Origin: Onthovicinus sp900555545
GTDB lineage: Bacteria > Bacillota > Clostridia > Oscillospirales > Acutalibacteraceae
Assembly (NCBI GenBank): GCA_949296915.1
Contig: CASFPX010000027.1
Coordinates: forward strand, 1 to 23,257
Length of the DNA: 23,257 bases
Direction: 5' to 3'
Positions 1-7,176 of the stretch are shown here, one piece after another (the stretch's first letter is position 1; each line of letters starts with the position of its first letter). The notes beneath the pieces are model-generated. The model had not been told where the DNA came from. It saw only the letters and a program-made list of their open reading frames with translations, and searched no databases. The translations under genes and the position numbers were made by a program.

Positions 1-61
1 GCACTCCTATTATAGCAAAGGGAGTTTTCATTTCATCATGATCGACATAAGTCTTTTTTCG

Positions 62-84
62 AACCACTCGCCTAGCGAGTGGTT
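62..84 (+). terminator. Perfect 10-bp hairpin at left edge, possible terminator
   Basis: The arms aaccactcgc (62-71) and gcgagtggtt (75-84) pair perfectly around a 3-base loop, and on the plus strand the stem runs into a short T stretch. It could end a plus-strand gene lying left of the window, convergent with the acpS operon. No gene is supported in the first 137 bases. It could equally be a dispersed palindromic repeat. Confidence 0.45.
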
Positions 85-97
85 TTCGATACACAAC

Positions 98-135
98 AAT
101 AACAGCAGCTCCGGTGAGACAGAGCTGCTGTTATT
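98..135 (-). terminator. Terminator-like hairpin after the acpS-nnrD-lipoprotein operon
   Basis: The arms aataacagcagct (98-110) and agctgctgttatt (123-135) form a perfect 13-bp stem with a 12-base loop, 2 bases past the lipoprotein stop codon on the minus strand. The T stretch after the stem on that strand is short and broken (ttattgttg). Position and stem strength argue for termination, perhaps in both directions. Confidence 0.6.
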
Positions 136-137
136 TG

Positions 138-653
138 TCAAGGCTGTGTTTGAATATTGGAGAATTCAATTGTAGCTTGGATTTCCGGACAGCTGATACG
201 CGTAAGCGCACCGGTCGATGGATCCTGAAGCGCCTCAAAATCCCCAATCGCACTGGAACCAGTATAAATCCATCCGCTCTCCGTACGGTTCACCGTCATA
301 TCCGCACCTGAAATGCACTGGCGCATGGTCTGTACAATTACCCGGCCAAATGCCGCCTGGGGTAAGTCGCTCACGTCAAGATTTAAACTCAGATTATCAT
401 AGGCAATCGAACACACATCGCCTGTATAAGTCATCTTCATCTTACTCAGCGCCTCCGGGGACTGGAAGGTAACTTCCAGATACTCCGGAGCGTATTGTAT
501 ATGGGACAGCATGGTATAATCGCCGATACTCACCGCGGCATCTCCGCTAAATTTCTCCGGCAGGCCTGGCGGGGAATCACTGATTTTGGACTGCCCGCAG
601 GCACAGAAAAGGATGAGACACATCCCGCACAGTATGGATAAAAGCTTTTTCAT
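138..653 (-). CDS. Putative lipoprotein, possibly LolA/YdcC-like
   Basis: A 171-residue protein with a classic lipoprotein signal: Lys-Lys at positions 3-4, a hydrophobic stretch, and a lipobox ending LFCAC at about residue 19, so it should be exported and lipid-anchored to the outer face of the membrane. The mature part has no cysteine-rich or catalytic motif that I recognise. Its alternating strand-like pattern and a C-terminal segment reading DPSTGALTRI faintly resemble LolA-type lipid-binding folds. In Bacillus subtilis acpS is followed by ydcC, a LolA-like lipoprotein, so the position after acpS and nnrD fits, but that is inference by context. A strong ribosome site (a G-rich aggggggat run) precedes the ATG. 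It is the last gene of the operon, 17 bases after nnrD. Confidence 0.75.
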   Translation of the reverse strand: MKKLLSILCGMCLILFCACGQSKISDSPPGLPEKFSGDAAVSIGDYTMLSHIQYAPEYLEVTFQSPEALSKMKMTYTGDVCSIAYDNLSLNLDVSDLPQAAFGRVIVQTMRQCISGADMTVNRTESGWIYTGSSAIGDFEALQDPSTGALTRISCPEIQATIEFSNIQTQP

Positions 654-670
654 CCCATCCCCCCTGAGTT

Positions 671-1537
671 TTATTCAAACGCCCGCATCACGTCTGCCAG
701 TTCATCAACCATATCGCCGGGCAACATACCGCGAATCGAGTGCTCTGCCGCACAGCGATCCCCACATAGGCCATGGATAAATACGGCGGCCACCGCGGCA
801 TACGCTGGATCCATTCCCTGCGCCAGGAGTGAGACAAGCATCCCAGCCAGAACGTCCCCGCTGCCGCCCTTTGCCATGCCGCAGTTGCCCGTCGGATTAT
901 AATAGCGGCTGCCATCCGGTGCGGCGACAATCGTCCCCGCGCCCTTGAGCACCAGTGTTACGTTTGAGTATGACGCAAAAAATTCCGCCGCCCGCTCCCG
1001 GTCCGCTTGAACCGCGGCCGCTGAAACCCCCATCAGACGCCCCATCTCCCCCGGATGCGGAGTGAGGACCGCCGGTGCGGAGCGGTGCTGCAATAGATCT
1101 ATATGCTCTGCAAGGATATTTATGCCATCTGCGTCAATTACTAATGGTTTTTCAATTTCCGCAATCAGGCGGCGTACTGCCGCATCCGTCTCCGATCCCC
1201 GGCCCACGCCGCATCCGATCAAAACTGCATCTGCCTGCCGGGACGCCTGCAACAGCTCCGGAAGAGATTCCAGACACAACTGCCCCCCCTGATCCTTCAA
1301 CGGGCGCAGAACGGGCTCGTTCAGCTTGGGGGTAATCGCGGGATAGGCACTCCCCGGGAACGCCAGTTCCACAAGCCCAGCCCCGCAGCGTACAGCAGCC
1401 TGCGCGCTCATGCACGCTGCACCCGGCATCCGATACGAACCACACACCAGCAGCGCCCGGCCAAACGTCCCCTTATTCCCATCCGCCGGGCGCTCCGGAA
1501 ACAACGTGCGGATAAACTCCTGAGTCAGAACTTTCAT
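671..1537 (-). CDS. nnrD: ADP-dependent (S)-NAD(P)H-hydrate dehydratase
   Basis: A repair enzyme that converts damaged, hydrated NADH or NADPH back to the working cofactor using ADP. The 288 residues cover the carbohydrate-kinase-like (ribokinase-type) dehydratase fold alone. Visible landmarks are KGTFGRALLVCGSYRMPGA near residues 22-40, the AAVRCGAGLVELA segment, LTPHPGEMGRL near residue 158, and the signature NCGMAKGGSGDVLAGM near 218-233, whose Asp is the expected catalytic residue. Many bacteria fuse this to the NnrE epimerase (E. coli YjeF). Here the epimerase half is absent, so it must be elsewhere or missing. The start codon overlaps the acpS stop as ATGA, which indicates translational coupling. 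Family assignment is secure. Confidence 0.95.
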   Translation of the reverse strand: MKVLTQEFIRTLFPERPADGNKGTFGRALLVCGSYRMPGAACMSAQAAVRCGAGLVELAFPGSAYPAITPKLNEPVLRPLKDQGGQLCLESLPELLQASRQADAVLIGCGVGRGSETDAAVRRLIAEIEKPLVIDADGINILAEHIDLLQHRSAPAVLTPHPGEMGRLMGVSAAAVQADRERAAEFFASYSNVTLVLKGAGTIVAAPDGSRYYNPTGNCGMAKGGSGDVLAGMLVSLLAQGMDPAYAAVAAVFIHGLCGDRCAAEHSIRGMLPGDMVDELADVMRAFE

Positions 1538-1899
1538 GATTGCACCTCCTGGGCGACAGCCACTGCGGCCGCTTGCGTACCGGTATGGGTGATCGAGAGC
1601 GCGAGTTCCATCCCCTCTGCCACTTGTGCCGCTATGCCGCTCAACATATAATACGGTGCTCCGTTTGACCGGTGGAGCACTTGGATCTCCCGCAGGGGAA
1701 TTGAGAAAATCCCACGCTCAAACAGTTTTAGAAAGGCCTCCTTGGCGGCAAAGCTCCCCGCTACGCTCTGGAGGGGCATCCCCCTCTTTTGCAGTTCCTC
1801 CAACTCCCGGAGGCCAAAGACTCGCTCCAAAAAGCGCTGTTTTGTAACCAGCGGCCCCAGCCGCGCAATATCTACCAAATCCACGCCGCAGCGGATCAT
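1534..1899 (-). CDS. acpS: Holo-[acyl-carrier-protein] synthase
   Basis: Transfers the 4'-phosphopantetheine arm from coenzyme A to a serine of acyl carrier protein, which activates fatty-acid synthesis in the cytoplasm. The 121-residue product matches the usual AcpS length. It begins MIRCGVDLVDIARL with the magnesium-binding Asp at residue 7, carries SFAAKEAFLKLF with the conserved Glu at residue 54, and ends with a beta strand segment containing LSITHTG. I chose the ATG at 1899 because an AAGGGAGGA ribosome site lies just upstream and homology starts there. A longer in-frame reading to 1962 would run into the promoter. It is the first gene of the operon with nnrD, overlapping it by 4 bases. 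Confidence 0.95.
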   Translation of the reverse strand: MIRCGVDLVDIARLGPLVTKQRFLERVFGLRELEELQKRGMPLQSVAGSFAAKEAFLKLFERGIFSIPLREIQVLHRSNGAPYYMLSGIAAQVAEGMELALSITHTGTQAAAVAVAQEVQS

Positions 1900-1933
1900 G
1901 AATGATTCCTCCCTTAGCTGAATGCGTAATACT

Positions 1934-1962
1934 ATCATATCACAAATGAAAAAAAGGGACAA
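1934..1962 (-). promoter_or_regulatory. Predicted sigma-A promoter of the acpS operon
   Basis: Read on the minus strand, a -35 box TTGTCC (1957-1962) and a -10 box TATGAT (1934-1939) are separated by exactly 17 bp. It points at acpS with a start of transcription about 30 bases before the ATG. It lies back to back with the pheST promoter. Confidence 0.7.
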
Positions 1963-1966
1963 ACAC

Positions 1967-1995
1967 TTGCAAAATTATTTTTTACGTGATATATT
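1967..1995 (+). promoter_or_regulatory. Predicted sigma-A promoter of the pheST T-box operon
   Basis: TTGCAA (1967-1972) and TATATT (1990-1995) are spaced by exactly 17 bp in an AT-rich stretch immediately before the T-box leader. The -35 box is only 4 bp from the -35 box of the divergent acpS promoter, so the two polymerase sites should compete or be coordinated. Confidence 0.7.
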
Positions 1996-2007
1996 ATTTT
2001 TATATTC

Positions 2008-2270
2008 ATAAACGCTGTGACGGAGGGGTTTTCCCACAGTAAGCCGTACCGCACGCATCAGAGAGGCAGCTCACCGGCTGAGAGGCTGCCGCGCCCGCAG
2101 TACAGATGGCTGAAGTTCACTCCTGAGCGGAACAGGATATTTCCTGTCACGTTCCCCGCGTTAAGGGACTGAGCGCCCGTGCAGGCCGCACGGGAACCGG
2201 GGTGGTACCGCGGAGTTATTGATGATACTTCGTCCCTTGCAGGCAATGCCTGTGAGGGGCTTTTTTGTTG
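2008..2270 (+). promoter_or_regulatory. T-box riboswitch leader, phenylalanine type
   Basis: This leader fills the 379-base gap before pheS. It contains the T-box core GGGTGGTACCGCGG around 2200-2213, with the UGGU bulge (2203-2206) that would pair with an ACCA tRNA end, as expected for an A discriminator base such as that of bacterial tRNA-Phe. Upstream is a stem I-like region with AGAGAGGCAGC around 2060-2071, and then a specifier segment ctgaagTTCactcc. The codon TTC (2116-2118, Phe) matches the downstream genes. Uncharged tRNA-Phe should bind and stabilise an antiterminator, allowing transcription of pheST. The left boundary is approximate. Confidence 0.92.
2232..2266 (+). terminator. Conditional terminator of the T-box leader
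   Basis: The arms gtcccttgcaggc (2232-2244) and gcctgtgaggggc (2248-2260) make a 13-bp stem with several G-U pairs and a 3-base loop, followed by TTTTTT (2261-2266). It lies directly after the T-box sequence, where the regulated terminator of this riboswitch class is expected. The alternative antiterminator would use the ACCGCGG region upstream. Confidence 0.88.
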
Positions 2271-2341
2271 TCAAAATGCGCCGGAGCCCCACCTTCAGCC
2301 ACTTTATATGAAACATTCACTTTTGAAAGGATGGATGATCC

Positions 2342-3394
2342 GTGAAAGAAAAGCTCAACGCAATCCGTGAACGGGCAAAGCAGGAACTTGCCGCGGCCAT
2401 CAGCCCAGAAGATCTGGACGCCCTGCGGGTAAAATTCCTGGGCAAAAAGGGCGAGCTGACCGCAATCCTCAAACAGATGGGCAGCCTCTCCAAGGAGGAG
2501 CGCCCCAAGATGGGCCAGGTGGCCAACGAAGTGCGCGCGAGCATCGAAAGTATGCTCAATGAAAAGGTTCAGGAGTTGAAGGAGCAGGCGCTCCAGCGGG
2601 AAATTGAGTCCACCCCCGTATTTGATCTGTCCATGCCGGCCAATCTGGACCGTGGCTCCTATCACCCGATCACGCTGGTACAGCGCGAGTGCGAGCGCAT
2701 CTTCAAATCTATGGGCTTTACTGTGGAGGATTACAGCGAGGTTGTGAGCGACTATGAATGCTTTGAGTCGCTCAACATCCCCAAGCACCACCCCGCCCGC
2801 GACATGCAGGATACCTACTACCTTGAGAATGGTCAGCTGTTAAAATCACAGACCTCCGCGGCACAAAACGCCATTTATAAAAAATATCGCGACAGCCTGG
2901 TCAACGACGGCGTGCCGATCAAGGCGATCTTCCCGGGCCGCTGCTTCCGTAACGAGGCCACGGACGCCTGCCATGAGAACACCTTCTTCCAAATGGAGGG
3001 CGTGATGGTGGATAAGAACATTTCCATCTCCAATCTGATCTACTTCATGAAGACGATGCTCTCCGAAGTGTTCCGCAAGGATATCAAGGTACGGCTGCGC
3101 CCTGGGTTCTTCCCATTCGTCGAACCGGGCTTTGAGCTCGATATCAGCTGCCTGATTTGCGGCGGGGAAGGCTGTCCCTCCTGCAAACACAGCGGCTGGC
3201 TGGAGCTGTGCCCGTGCGGCATGATCCATCCGGAGGTGCTCAAAGCAGGCGGAATTGATCCGGAGGAGTACACCGGTTTTGCCTTCGGCCTGGGTCTGAC
3301 GCGCCTGGCCATGATGAAATATGGAATTAAGGATATCCGTGATATGAATGCCGCCAATCTCAAGGGGCTCTCACAGTTCACGGACGATGAATAA
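2342..3394 (+). CDS. pheS: Phenylalanine-tRNA ligase alpha subunit
   Basis: The catalytic class II subunit that, as an alpha2-beta2 complex with PheT, attaches phenylalanine to tRNA-Phe. The 350 residues are normal for the family. The N-terminal coiled-coil tRNA-binding arm spans about 1-85 (LRVKFLGKKGELT at 28-40). Class II motif 2 is FRNE at 202-205, and motif 3 is GFAFGLGLTRLAMMKYGI at 312-329 with Arg321. The cysteines of CLICGGEGCPSCK (270-282) match the known Firmicutes CxxC-CxxC loop, and two further cysteines (290, 292) follow it. The usual FHQ-EG stretch reads FFQMEG here. Translation starts at GTG 2342 because the SD-like gaaagga lies about 10 bases upstream and nearby ATGs are out of frame. 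Regulated by the preceding T-box. Confidence 0.97.
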   Translation: MKEKLNAIRERAKQELAAAISPEDLDALRVKFLGKKGELTAILKQMGSLSKEERPKMGQVANEVRASIESMLNEKVQELKEQALQREIESTPVFDLSMPANLDRGSYHPITLVQRECERIFKSMGFTVEDYSEVVSDYECFESLNIPKHHPARDMQDTYYLENGQLLKSQTSAAQNAIYKKYRDSLVNDGVPIKAIFPGRCFRNEATDACHENTFFQMEGVMVDKNISISNLIYFMKTMLSEVFRKDIKVRLRPGFFPFVEPGFELDISCLICGGEGCPSCKHSGWLELCPCGMIHPEVLKAGGIDPEEYTGFAFGLGLTRLAMMKYGIKDIRDMNAANLKGLSQFTDDE

Positions 3395-3412
3395 GAAAGG
3401 AGGAGCAAGAGC

Positions 3413-5773
3413 ATGTTTTTATCAATGAACTGGATTTCGGACTTTGTGGACCTCTCCGGATTGGATCGGCTTGATCTGATTCACCGCTTTTCCCTGTCCA
3501 CAGCCGAGGTTGAAAATGAAATTTTCTTCAAGGGGCAGGATTTGAACGGGATTGTGGCCGCGGAGATCCTCTCCGTGGAAGCGCACCCCGAATCGGAAAA
3601 GCTGCACCTGTTAAAGGTAGATGCAGGTGAGGCGGAGCCCGTAGATGTGGTCTGCGGCGCGCCGAACGTGCGCGTGGGAATGAAAACGGCCTTTGCCAAG
3701 GTCGGCGCCCATATTGGCGATATCACCATCGCCCCCCGCAAGTTAGCCGGATATGTCTCCAACGGCATGTGCTGCTCGGAAAAGGAGCTGGGGATCAGCG
3801 ACGACAACTCCGGCATCATGGAGATCACCGACAATATTCCGAATGGCACGGATCTGAAATCCGTCTACGCGATCGACGATATCATCTTTGAGGTGGACAA
3901 CAAGTCCCTGACCAACCGCCCCGACCTGTGGGGCCACTACGGCATCGCCCGCGAATTCGCTGCCCTGGCCGGACGGCCGCTCAAGGCGTTGGATACCGTT
4001 GATCTGCATGATTACGACGGGCTGCCAAAGGTGGATATGAAGATCGAGGATCCGCTCTGCCAGCGCTACTCCTGCCTGCAGGTGGAAAACATCCACACGG
4101 CCGTCAGTCCAGTGAATATGAGGATCCGCCTGTTCTACTGTGGGATGCGCGCCATCAACTTCCTGGCCGATCTGACCAACTACCTGATGCTGGAGATGGG
4201 CCAGCCGATGCACGCCTTCGACTCCCGCAAGGTAGAGAAGCTGCGCATCAAGCGGTTTGATACACCGTTCACATTCCAGACGCTCGACGGCGTGGAACGC
4301 AAAATCGATGAGAATACACTGATGATCTGTAATGGCGACACGCCGGTGGCCATCGCCGGCATTATGGGCGGTCTGGACTCCGAAATCGTGGAAGATACAA
4401 CGACGTTGACGCTGGAATCCGCCACCTTTGACGCGGTCTCCGTGCGTAAGTCGAGCGTCCGTCTGGCCCACCGTACTGATGCCTCCATGCGCTATGAGAA
4501 GTGTCTGGATCCTGAGATGACGGTTCCCGCAATCGCCCGCTTTGTCAAGCTGCTGACGGATACGGACAAGGGCGCGCGCGTGGTCTCCTCCCTGACGGAC
4601 GACTATGCCTACCACTACCCCGCAGTCACGCTCGACTTCGATCAGGCGTATGTGGACCGCTATACCGGCATTCAGATCAGCGCGGAGACGATCGTGAAGA
4701 CGCTCAAGTCCCTCGGATTTGAGGTGGCGGCTGAAAATGGCCGCTTCTCCGTGACGGTGCCCAGCTGGCGCGCGACCAAGGATGTGACCATCAAGGCCGA
4801 TATCATCGAGGAGATTACCCGCATCTACGGGTATGACAATTTCGATGTGCATACGGCGCTCGCGCCGCTATATCCAGTACGCGCCACTGAGGAGAAGACC
4901 GCCGAGGACAAGATCAAAGATCTCCTCGTCAAACGCTTCTCTCTGCACGAGGTGCACTCCTATGTGTGGGCCTATTATGATGAGTATAAAGAGCTCGGAA
5001 TCGAGGTAGAAGACAACGTACAGTTGGCCAACGCCGCTAATCCGAACATTAAGACACTCCGCCGCTCCATGATCCCTACGCAGCTGTGCCAGGTGAAAGC
5101 AAACACCTCCTTTGCGCCGGACTTTGGGATCTTTGAGATCGGCCACACTGTGGATGGACTGGATGAGAACAATCTGTGCCGTGAGTACAAAAAATTGGCC
5201 ATTACCCTGTACAGTAAGACAAAGTCGACCGAGGCGCTCTACTTTGAGCTACGCGATATGCTGGCCATCCTCACTGACGACCTGCGCCATCAACCGCTGA
5301 CCTTTGCCCCCATGGAAGCTACCCATTCCTATGAGCATCCGCGCAACCTGAACAGAATCCTCTGTGATGGATCTGAACTGGGCATCATCGGCGTGGTTCA
5401 CCCGCAGGTTTCCAGCAAGATCGATAAAAAGGCTTCCATCGTTTTTGCGGAGGTAGACGTCCAAGCATTCGCCGCCATTTCGGATGCCGGGATTCACTAT
5501 GTTGAGCCTTCCCGTTTCCCGGAGATTGAGGTTGATCTCTCCTTTGTGAGCGACACCTTTGCGCCGATTGCCCGCGTAATCGAAAGCGCCAAGTGCGATC
5601 TAATCCGCAGCGTTGGGGTTGTCGACACCTACCGGGATGCCTCCGGAAAATCTATCACCACACGCCTGACGTTTGCACATCCGGAGCGTACGCTCACCCG
5701 TGAGGAGGTCATGGCCGTAGCGGATACCATCATTGATACGCTGGCAAAAGAAAATATTCCACTAAAAAAATAA
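3413..5773 (+). CDS. pheT: Phenylalanine-tRNA ligase beta subunit
   Basis: The large subunit of phenylalanyl-tRNA synthetase, needed for tRNA recognition and for editing of wrongly attached tyrosine. The 786 residues are close to the bacterial norm. Visible parts are an N-terminal OB-fold tRNA-binding domain at about 42-150 (AAEILSVEAHPESEKLHLL, then VDVVCGAPNVRVGM), the B3/B4 editing region at about 215-385 (LTNYLMLEMGQPMHAFD, AIAGIMGG), a B5 domain at about 395-475, a catalytic-like core, and a C-terminal anticodon-binding FDX-ACB domain from about 690 (SRFPEIEVDLSFV to the end). It follows pheS by 18 bases with an AAGGAGGAG ribosome site, so the two are co-transcribed under the T-box. Confidence 0.97.
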   Translation: MFLSMNWISDFVDLSGLDRLDLIHRFSLSTAEVENEIFFKGQDLNGIVAAEILSVEAHPESEKLHLLKVDAGEAEPVDVVCGAPNVRVGMKTAFAKVGAHIGDITIAPRKLAGYVSNGMCCSEKELGISDDNSGIMEITDNIPNGTDLKSVYAIDDIIFEVDNKSLTNRPDLWGHYGIAREFAALAGRPLKALDTVDLHDYDGLPKVDMKIEDPLCQRYSCLQVENIHTAVSPVNMRIRLFYCGMRAINFLADLTNYLMLEMGQPMHAFDSRKVEKLRIKRFDTPFTFQTLDGVERKIDENTLMICNGDTPVAIAGIMGGLDSEIVEDTTTLTLESATFDAVSVRKSSVRLAHRTDASMRYEKCLDPEMTVPAIARFVKLLTDTDKGARVVSSLTDDYAYHYPAVTLDFDQAYVDRYTGIQISAETIVKTLKSLGFEVAAENGRFSVTVPSWRATKDVTIKADIIEEITRIYGYDNFDVHTALAPLYPVRATEEKTAEDKIKDLLVKRFSLHEVHSYVWAYYDEYKELGIEVEDNVQLANAANPNIKTLRRSMIPTQLCQVKANTSFAPDFGIFEIGHTVDGLDENNLCREYKKLAITLYSKTKSTEALYFELRDMLAILTDDLRHQPLTFAPMEATHSYEHPRNLNRILCDGSELGIIGVVHPQVSSKIDKKASIVFAEVDVQAFAAISDAGIHYVEPSRFPEIEVDLSFVSDTFAPIARVIESAKCDLIRSVGVVDTYRDASGKSITTRLTFAHPERTLTREEVMAVADTIIDTLAKENIPLKK

Positions 5774-5790
5774 ACAATCACTTTTTGTGT

Positions 5791-5826
5791 CCCCTGATCC
5801 GAAAAGCGGATCAGGGGATATTTTTA
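5791..5826 (+). terminator. Rho-independent terminator of pheST
   Basis: The arms cccctgatccg (5791-5801) and cggatcagggg (5807-5817) form a perfect 11-bp stem with a 5-base loop, followed by atattttta. It lies 18 bases after the pheT stop codon. Confidence 0.9.
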
Positions 5827-5891
5827 AATTTGCCCTTAAATTCGGACAATGGCGGGCAAAATTGTCCCGAAAAATTTGTAGTATTTGGATA

Positions 5892-5920
5892 TTGTCTTTT
5901 TTAATTACCTATGGTATGAT
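5892..5920 (+). promoter_or_regulatory. Predicted sigma-A promoter of the superoxide reductase gene
   Basis: TTGTCT (5892-5897) and TATGAT (5915-5920) are separated by 17 bp. A TGG just before the -10 box gives an extended -10 element. The gene starts about 48 bases downstream of the -10 box. No operator-like inverted repeat stands out around it. Confidence 0.75.
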
Positions 5921-5967
5921 TATATCAGGAAAAATTCCTACTTTTAAATATATGGGAGGAGAAACAG

Positions 5968-6342
5968 ATGAAGTTCTATATTTGTAAACACTGCGGCAAT
6001 ATCGTCGCGTTCGTGAAAAATACAGGTGTGCCGGTAATGTGCTGCGGAGAAAAAATGCAGGAAATTGTCCCCGGCAGTGTGGATGCGGCAACGGAGAAGC
6101 ACGTTCCCGTTATCAAAGTGGACGATACGCATGTGACCGTCACCGTTGGCTCCGTGGAGCACCCGATGACGGAGGAGCACCTGATCGCCTGGGTCGCGCT
6201 GGAGACCGAGCAGGGAAATCAGCGCAAAGAACTCAAGGCCGGACAGAAGCCTGTGGCGGAGTTTGAGCTGTGCAAAGGCGACAAGGTGATCGATGCCTAT
6301 GCATACTGCAACCTCCACGGTCTGTGGAAGGCAGAGGCGTGA
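5968..6342 (+). CDS. dfx: Superoxide reductase, desulfoferrodoxin type (two iron centres)
   Basis: Reduces superoxide to hydrogen peroxide in the cytoplasm without releasing oxygen, a typical anaerobe defence. The 124 residues hold both classic centres. The desulforedoxin-like centre I uses Cys6, Cys9, Cys25 and Cys26. The catalytic centre II uses His45, His65, His71, Cys114 and His117. The Glu-Lys-His triad at 43-45 matches the conserved Glu/Lys that guide superoxide into the active site of desulfoferrodoxin. All key residues are present, so the enzyme should be active. A GGGAGGAG ribosome site precedes the ATG, and the gene has its own promoter and terminator, so it is a single-gene unit, with a flavoprotein gene about 100 bases downstream. 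Electron donors are usually rubredoxins, none of which is in this window. Confidence 0.96.
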   Translation: MKFYICKHCGNIVAFVKNTGVPVMCCGEKMQEIVPGSVDAATEKHVPVIKVDDTHVTVTVGSVEHPMTEEHLIAWVALETEQGNQRKELKAGQKPVAEFELCKGDKVIDAYAYCNLHGLWKAEA

Positions 6343-6364
6343 TTTTCACATTGCAGATCCTATA

Positions 6365-6391
6365 CCGGATGTTCTCCGAACATCCGGTTTT
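6365..6391 (+). terminator. Rho-independent terminator of the superoxide reductase gene
   Basis: The arms ccggatgttc (6365-6374) and gaacatccgg (6378-6387) form a perfect 10-bp stem with a 3-base loop, followed by TTTT (6388-6391). It lies 22 bases after the stop codon. Confidence 0.88.
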
Positions 6392-6446
6392 CACGTTTTC
6401 CCCCAAAAGAATCCGTTAAATACTATCAGTGTCAGGAGGACCCCAC

Positions 6447-7094
6447 ATGAAAGTAATCCTTGTAAACGGCAGCAGTCATCCGCACGGTACCACCATGCGT
6501 GCGCTCGAGGAGATGATTCGCATCTTTGAGGGTGAGGGCGTGGAGGCGGAGGTTATCCAACTCACCGGCAAGCCCATTGCCGACTGCATCCAGTGCGGCA
6601 AATGCGAATCCCTTGGGCGGTGTGTGTTTGATGAGGATGGCGTCAACACATTTGTGGCGAAAGCGCGGGAGGCGGACGGATTCGTCTTCGCCTCGCCCGT
6701 CTATTACGCGCACCCGAGCGGACGGATCTGTTCCTTTTTGGATCGTGCCTTTTTCAGCAGCGCAAACACAGATGGCTATGGGGCGTTTCGCTTTAAACCG
6801 GGCGCTGCTGTGGCCGTCGCACGCCGCGGCGGCACCACGGCCTCGCTTGATGCGCTGAATAAATATTTCGGCATTGCACAGATGCCCATTGCCGGATCCA
6901 CCTACTGGAACATGGCGCACGGAATGGTCGCCGCCGACGCCCCGCATGACGCGGAGGGGATGCAGACCCTGCGCAATCTGGCGCGGAATATGATCTGGAT
7001 GATGCGCTGTTTTGATGCGGGAAAAAAATCCGGAATTCCCGATCCCGAAGCGGAGACGGATGCTTTTACCTGCTTTGTCCGCGAGGACGGTTGA
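6447..7094 (+). CDS. Flavodoxin-fold FMN reductase with iron-sulfur-type cysteine motif
   Basis: A 215-residue protein of the NADPH-dependent FMN reductase/flavodoxin superfamily. It opens MKVILVNGSSHPHGTT, the phosphate loop that binds FMN. It has FASPVYYAHPSGRICSFLDR (about 82-101) shaping the flavin site, and GAAVAVARRGG further on. Cys47, Cys50, Cys53 and Cys59 form a compact CxxCxxCx5C motif like that of iron-sulfur flavoproteins described from methanogens and clostridia, which suggests a 4Fe-4S cluster next to FMN. I chose ATG 6447 because AGGAGG lies 8 bases upstream, whereas an in-frame GTG at 6429 precedes that site. It follows the superoxide reductase, so a role in handling oxidative stress is plausible but inferred. 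No clear promoter is seen, and some read-through from upstream is possible. Confidence 0.88.
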   Translation: MKVILVNGSSHPHGTTMRALEEMIRIFEGEGVEAEVIQLTGKPIADCIQCGKCESLGRCVFDEDGVNTFVAKAREADGFVFASPVYYAHPSGRICSFLDRAFFSSANTDGYGAFRFKPGAAVAVARRGGTTASLDALNKYFGIAQMPIAGSTYWNMAHGMVAADAPHDAEGMQTLRNLARNMIWMMRCFDAGKKSGIPDPEAETDAFTCFVREDG

Positions 7095-7110
7095 GCGACG
7101 CAAAACAGAA

Positions 7111-7155
7111 CACGAAAAAAATTTCAGCCGGACGGTCCTGCGGACCATCCGGCTG
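7111..7155 (-). terminator. Rho-independent terminator between convergent operons
   Basis: The arms cagccggacggtcc (7125-7138) and ggaccatccggctg (7142-7155) pair with a single mismatch around a 3-base loop. On the minus strand the stem is followed by aaatttttttcg, an ideal T run, 22 bases after the alpha-glucosidase stop. On the plus strand it lies 31 bases after the flavoprotein gene but is followed by few T residues, so it mainly serves the minus-strand operon. Confidence 0.88.
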
Positions 7156-7176
7156 TTGTCATCTGTAGAAGATCCT

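Noticed and set aside
39..176. Small plus-strand frame at the left edge (45 codons)
   Set aside because: It has no ribosome site, reads through both perfect hairpins and ends inside the lipoprotein gene region.
1900..1962. Longer N-terminus for AcpS starting at 1962
   Set aside because: It would place the start inside the -35 box and upstream of the good ribosome site. The family sequence begins at the ATG at 1899.
3743..4852. Long open frame on the minus strand (369 codons) opposite pheT
   Set aside because: Composition rich in His, Gly and Gln, no motif, and entirely inside the well-supported pheT gene.
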